Of a DNA stretch of 8,565 nucleotides, positions 6,128-8,565 are shown piece after piece. A program made the position numbers and the translations under genes. Position 1 is the stretch's first letter; each line of letters opens with the position of its first letter. Origin of the DNA: Vicinamibacterales bacterium (lineage in GTDB: Bacteria > Acidobacteriota > Vicinamibacteria > Vicinamibacterales > UBA8438); contig JASLOY010000134.1 of assembly GCA_030745255.1 (NCBI GenBank), forward strand, positions 1-8,565, read 5' to 3'. The notes beneath the pieces are model-generated. The model ran no database searches and was not told the origin of the DNA. It saw nothing but the letters and a program-made list of their open reading frames with translations.

Positions 6128-7126
6128 ATGGCCCCGAGTCGAAGAGATTTCCTGAAAAGCGCGAGCGTGGCGGGTGTTGCGGCGGTGGCTGGCAGTGCGG
6201 GTGTGGCTCGTCCCCGTGCCGTGCGACAGGACGGTCAGGACATCCGGATGGTCCAGACCCCGGTGCTCGACATCGGCTACGAGGAGCATGGAGATGGCGG
6301 CGGGTTCCCGGTCGTGCTCCTGCATGGGTTCCCCTACGACGTGCGATCGTGGGACGGCGTCGTGCCGCCACTGGCCGACGCCGGATACCGCGTGCTTGTG
6401 CCATATCTTCGCGGGTACGGCCCAACTCGGTTTCGTGATGCCGCGGCGCCGCGCATGGCCGAGCAAGCCGCGATCGCACAGGATGTCATCGACCTGGCCG
6501 ATGCGCTCGGGTTGGAGCAGGTGGTGCTGGCCGGGTTCGATTGGGGCAATCGCGCGGCCTGCATCGCCGCCATCCTGCACCCCGAACGTGTGCGGGCCCA
6601 AGTGGCCATCGGCGGCTACTCGGTGCAGAACACCGTGACACCGGGACGACCCGCGCCGGCCGCGGCCGAGGCGCGTCTCTGGTATCAGTGGTACTTCAAT
6701 ACCGAGCGGGGGCGAGCGGGCCTCGAAGCGAATCGCCGGGATATCATCCGCTACCTGTGGGACACCTGGTCGCCTGGCTGGGCGTACGCCGACGCGGCGT
6801 TCGAACGGTCGGCCCCGTCGTTCGACAACCCGGACTTCGTCGATGTCGTCATCCACTCCTACCGACACCGGCATGTGAACGCGCCTGGCGAGGCACGTTT
6901 CCTTGCGGTGGAGCGGCAACTGGCCGAGCGGCCGCCGATTCGGGTGCCGGCGATCGTGTTGCGTGGGGCCGAAAGCGGATTCGGCCGACCGTCGTCGGAC
7001 CCCAGGGGTGACCAGGCGCGGTTTCCCGAGCTCGTCGCGCGGCGCATCGTCGATGGCGCGGGGCATGATCTGCCGGCGCACCGACCGGACGCGGTGTCGT
7101 CGGCGCTGCTCGAGCTGCTGGCGTAG
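6128..7126 (+). CDS. Tat-exported alpha/beta hydrolase with aspartate nucleophile (epoxide hydrolase/dehalogenase-like)
   Basis: 332 residues. SRRDFLK (4-10) followed by an Ala/Gly-rich run is a near-ideal Tat signal. The hydrolase core starts about residue 47. It shows the oxyanion loop HGFP (66-69), and the nucleophile elbow GFDWGNR (136-142) with D138 in place of the serine of esterases. The general base is H313 in GAGHDLP. An Asp nucleophile is characteristic of epoxide hydrolases and haloalkane/haloacetate dehalogenases, which form an alkyl-enzyme ester. The cap region (about 183-255) is rich in Trp and Tyr and includes HSYRHRH (243-249). The relay acid is not obvious: the strand-end loop reads RGAESG (279-284), with E282 the candidate. 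Probable role: periplasmic hydrolysis of an epoxide, halide or related organic compound; substrate unknown. Likely co-transcribed with the phosphatase gene 43 bp upstream. Confidence 0.87.
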   Translation: MAPSRRDFLKSASVAGVAAVAGSAGVARPRAVRQDGQDIRMVQTPVLDIGYEEHGDGGGFPVVLLHGFPYDVRSWDGVVPPLADAGYRVLVPYLRGYGPTRFRDAAAPRMAEQAAIAQDVIDLADALGLEQVVLAGFDWGNRAACIAAILHPERVRAQVAIGGYSVQNTVTPGRPAPAAAEARLWYQWYFNTERGRAGLEANRRDIIRYLWDTWSPGWAYADAAFERSAPSFDNPDFVDVVIHSYRHRHVNAPGEARFLAVERQLAERPPIRVPAIVLRGAESGFGRPSSDPRGDQARFPELVARRIVDGAGHDLPAHRPDAVSSALLELLA

Positions 7127-7161
7127 CGGCCGGTCACGGCGACTGTGCGCTGGTGGCCGCT
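7125..7161 (+). terminator. Possible weak terminator hairpin after the alpha/beta hydrolase gene
   Basis: AGCGGCC (7125-7131) and GGCCGCT (7155-7161) form a perfect 7-bp inverted repeat around a 23-nt loop, overlapping the TAG stop codon. The bases that follow (TGCGTTTGCG) are only weakly T-rich, so intrinsic termination is doubtful. It may simply mark the end of the operon or be chance in GC-rich DNA. Confidence 0.22.
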
Positions 7162-7189
7162 TGCGTTTGCGTGCCGCGGCGTCTAGTGT
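7161..7189 (+). promoter_or_regulatory. Weak promoter candidate upstream of the gene at 7250
   Basis: TTGCGT (7161-7166) and TAGTGT (7184-7189) are 17 nt apart, each matching three consensus bases. The spacing is right but the boxes are poor. It overlaps the last base of the candidate terminator. It is listed because the 123-bp gap upstream of 7250 suggests a separate promoter. Confidence 0.18.
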
Positions 7190-7222
7190 TGTCGAAGACG
7201 GCACGCTCTTGAGACGACTTGC

Positions 7223-7238
7223 TGTGACCGCTGTCACG
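7223..7238 (+). promoter_or_regulatory. CRP/FNR-like palindrome next to the ribosome site of the gene at 7250
   Basis: TGTGA (7223-7227), six bases, then TCACG (7234-7238) matches the CRP consensus TGTGA-N6-TCACA at nine of ten positions. It contains a perfect GTGAC/GTCAC inverted repeat and abuts the GGGAG ribosome site (7238-7242). It could be an operator or an RNA hairpin limiting ribosome access. Evidence is pattern only. Confidence 0.3.
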
Positions 7239-7249
7239 GGAGACTGCAG

Positions 7250-8251
7250 ATGCTGAAGAAATGCTTTGCCACGTTCCTCATGATGACGATGGCGCTCACG
7301 CTGGTGCCGGCGTCGGCGGTGGCGCAATCGAGCGAGCGCCCGATGCCGATGCGGACACCGGATGGTCAGCCGGATGTGTCGGGCATCTTCACCTTCCGCA
7401 CGCTGACGCCGTTCCAGCGGCCCAGCCAGTTCGAGGGACAGGAAACCTTGAGCGCCGAGGATGCCGCGGCATTCGAGGCTTCGGAACGAACCCGTCAGAA
7501 TCGTGACCTCTTCGACCCCGAGTTGGGCGCGAACAACTACCGACCCCGGGCAGAGGGCGGGGTGCTGTCCTACAACGAATTCTGGTATGAACGGGGGGTC
7601 GAGCTTACGTCCGACAAGCGGACGGCCCTCATCATCGATCCGCCGGACGGTCGCCTGCCGCCCCGGGTGCGGCAGCCGCGTGACCCGGAGCGGGAACAGC
7701 TGAGCCGAGAAGAGGCGATCGCGCGACGCTACGAGTCGTACGAGAACCGGAGCTCTGGCGACCGATGTCTCATGGGTTTCAACGCCGGCCCGCCTATGCG
7801 GTCCGCTTCCTACAACAACAATGTGATGATCTTCCAGTCGCCCGGGTATGTGACGATACTCAACGAAATGGTGCACAACGCCCGGGTCATCCCGATCGGG
7901 GACACCGCAAGTCCACCGTTCGACCAGTACAGCGGGGTCTCCCGCGGGCACTGGGAGGGGGAGACGCTGGTCATCGAGACCAATCAGTTCCGAGGCGGGA
8001 GCAGCGGACTCACCTCGACAAACATGCATCTGGTCGAGCGCCTCACGCGCCTGGACCCCAACACGGTCGCCTACGAGTACACGGTCACGGACCCCACGGT
8101 GTATACCGCTCCTTATACGGTCATGATGCCGTTTCGGCGGACCGACGGCCCGCTGTTCGAGTATGCGTGCCATGAAGGCAACATCGGGCTATACGGCATT
8201 CTGGCCGGTGCCCGCAATCTCGAGCGGCTTGGCCGCGAGTTGCGCCCGTAG
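7250..8251 (+). CDS. Secreted protein of an uncharacterised family expanded in Acidobacteriota
   Basis: 333 residues starting at ATG 7250, with GGGAG 7 nt upstream. Residues 1-25 are a Sec signal peptide (KK, hydrophobic core, AVA before Q26). From memory, the mature chain matches a recurrent secreted family of acidobacterial genomes that has no assigned function. Shared landmarks include TPDGQPDVSGIF (36-47), SYNEFWYERG (107-116), IIDPPDGRLPP (128-138), DRCLMGFNAGPP (171-182), YNNNV (188-192), SRGHWEGETLVIET (231-244) and YACHEGN (305-311). The mature protein has only two cysteines, C173 and C307, both inside conserved motifs, so a disulfide is plausible. I see no known catalytic signature. 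Aromatic and Asn-rich motifs suggest binding of a carbohydrate or another polar ligand, but that is a guess. It sits 123 bp after the hydrolase, probably as its own transcription unit. Confidence 0.85.
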   Translation: MLKKCFATFLMMTMALTLVPASAVAQSSERPMPMRTPDGQPDVSGIFTFRTLTPFQRPSQFEGQETLSAEDAAAFEASERTRQNRDLFDPELGANNYRPRAEGGVLSYNEFWYERGVELTSDKRTALIIDPPDGRLPPRVRQPRDPEREQLSREEAIARRYESYENRSSGDRCLMGFNAGPPMRSASYNNNVMIFQSPGYVTILNEMVHNARVIPIGDTASPPFDQYSGVSRGHWEGETLVIETNQFRGGSSGLTSTNMHLVERLTRLDPNTVAYEYTVTDPTVYTAPYTVMMPFRRTDGPLFEYACHEGNIGLYGILAGARNLERLGRELRP

Positions 8252-8268
8252 GTTCAGCCTGATGGATC

Positions 8269-8326
8269 GGGCCAACTGATCGACGTCGCGGGTTGGACAC
8301 GTGCAGAGCCTCGCGCGTGTTGGCCC
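8269..8326. repeat. Inverted repeat GGGCCAAC/GTTGGCCC in the 3' intergenic region
   Basis: GGGCCAAC (8269-8276) and GTTGGCCC (8319-8326) are perfect 8-bp complements 42 nt apart. A second GTTGG at 8292-8296 could pair with the same left arm (CCAAC 8272-8276), making two mutually exclusive hairpins. Two small palindromes, CGACGTCG (8281-8288) and CACGTG (8299-8304), lie between the arms. No T-run follows either hairpin. It could be a structured 3' end or leader, or chance. Confidence 0.25.
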
Positions 8327-8361
8327 ATTCCTCCACACTGGCTCTCTCTGAAAGTTCACGC

Positions 8362-8511
8362 ATGCCTGCTTCCCGCCATTGCGTCGTCCTCGGTGCCATG
8401 ATGGTCGCTGTTATCCAGATTTCCCACGCGTCACTGGAGGCGCAGGCACCGCCGACGATTTTGGGCGAGATCACGGCGCGCGTGTTCGCCGGCGCAACGC
8501 TCGCTGCTTGA
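8362..8511 (+). CDS. Possible short exported protein, or 5' fragment of a frameshifted exported gene
   Basis: ATG 8362 opens a 49-codon frame that reads as a complete signal peptide: MPASRHC, a hydrophobic core (VVLGAMMVAVIQI), then ASLEA before Q28. About 22 mature residues follow and then TGA at 8509-8511. GAAAG (8350-8354) lies 7 nt upstream as a weak ribosome site. About three-quarters of its codons end in G or C, as expected for coding DNA here. The mature part is too short for an enzyme. Both other forward frames stay open from about 8461 to the window end, so a single-base indel near 8480-8510 could restore a longer product. A genuine tiny secreted peptide or a chance ORF is also possible. 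The rest of 8252-8565 contains no other gene I can support. Confidence 0.35.
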   Translation: MPASRHCVVLGAMMVAVIQISHASLEAQAPPTILGEITARVFAGATLAA

Positions 8512-8565
8512 GGTTTCACGTCCAGGAGCAACGCCGACCGATCCACCCACCAACGAAGATACCTC

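Noticed and set aside
5029..6129. 366-codon minus-strand ORF
   Set aside because: It lies opposite the PhoD-like gene with intact metal motifs. Its Arg/Gly/Pro-rich composition is typical of a reverse-strand shadow.
6056..8173. 705-codon minus-strand ORF spanning two genes
   Set aside because: Its length is striking, but it is antisense to two well-supported genes and to the spacer between them. It is rich in Arg and His, with no domain and no credible start context. Absence of stops is expected from the codon bias of the sense genes.
1..8565. Mobile elements, CRISPR arrays, tRNA/rRNA genes, toxin-antitoxin or defence genes
   Set aside because: I found no terminal repeats with a transposase, no regularly spaced repeats, no tRNA-like cloverleaf and no relevant protein motifs on either strand.

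Overview
This is GC-rich bacterial DNA packed with genes for exported proteins. The mix suggests an uncultured or environmental Acidobacteriota-like organism (for example the Vicinamibacteria). It includes a PQQ beta-propeller enzyme, a cytochrome c fused to a PHM-like copper domain, a PhoD-like phosphatase, and a secreted orphan family that I associate with that phylum. The taxonomy is inferred from memory of gene families, not measured.

Layout. Positions 1-1195 (minus) hold the N-terminal 398 residues of a PQQ-dependent dehydrogenase that runs off the left edge. A 166-bp divergent spacer with a weak promoter on each strand separates it from a plus-strand pair: a haem c/copper-monooxygenase-like fusion (1362-2792) and an unrecognised exported beta-rich protein (2819-3751). 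Convergent to this pair is a lipocalin-like exported protein (3785-4324, minus). Divergent from that is a second plus-strand pair, both with Tat signals: a PhoD-like metallophosphatase (4441-6084) and an alpha/beta hydrolase with an aspartate nucleophile (6128-7126). After a 123-bp spacer comes a secreted orphan-family protein (7250-8251). The last 314 bases hold an inverted repeat and a 49-codon signal-peptide-bearing ORF (8362-8511) that may be the broken start of another exported gene.

How it fits together. Every gene appears to encode a protein exported to the periplasm or cell surface: five full or partial Sec proteins, two Tat proteins, and the short ORF. The divergent quinoprotein and haem/copper protein could form a periplasmic oxidation module, with electrons passing from PQQ to haem c. 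The phosphatase and hydrolase would act on organic substrates in the same compartment. No pathway can be named from sequence alone. I found no mobile element, CRISPR array, RNA gene or defence system. The points most worth following are the haem-copper fusion, the metal-site residues of the quinoprotein, and the glutamine that follows the predicted cleavage site in all six Sec-type signal peptides.
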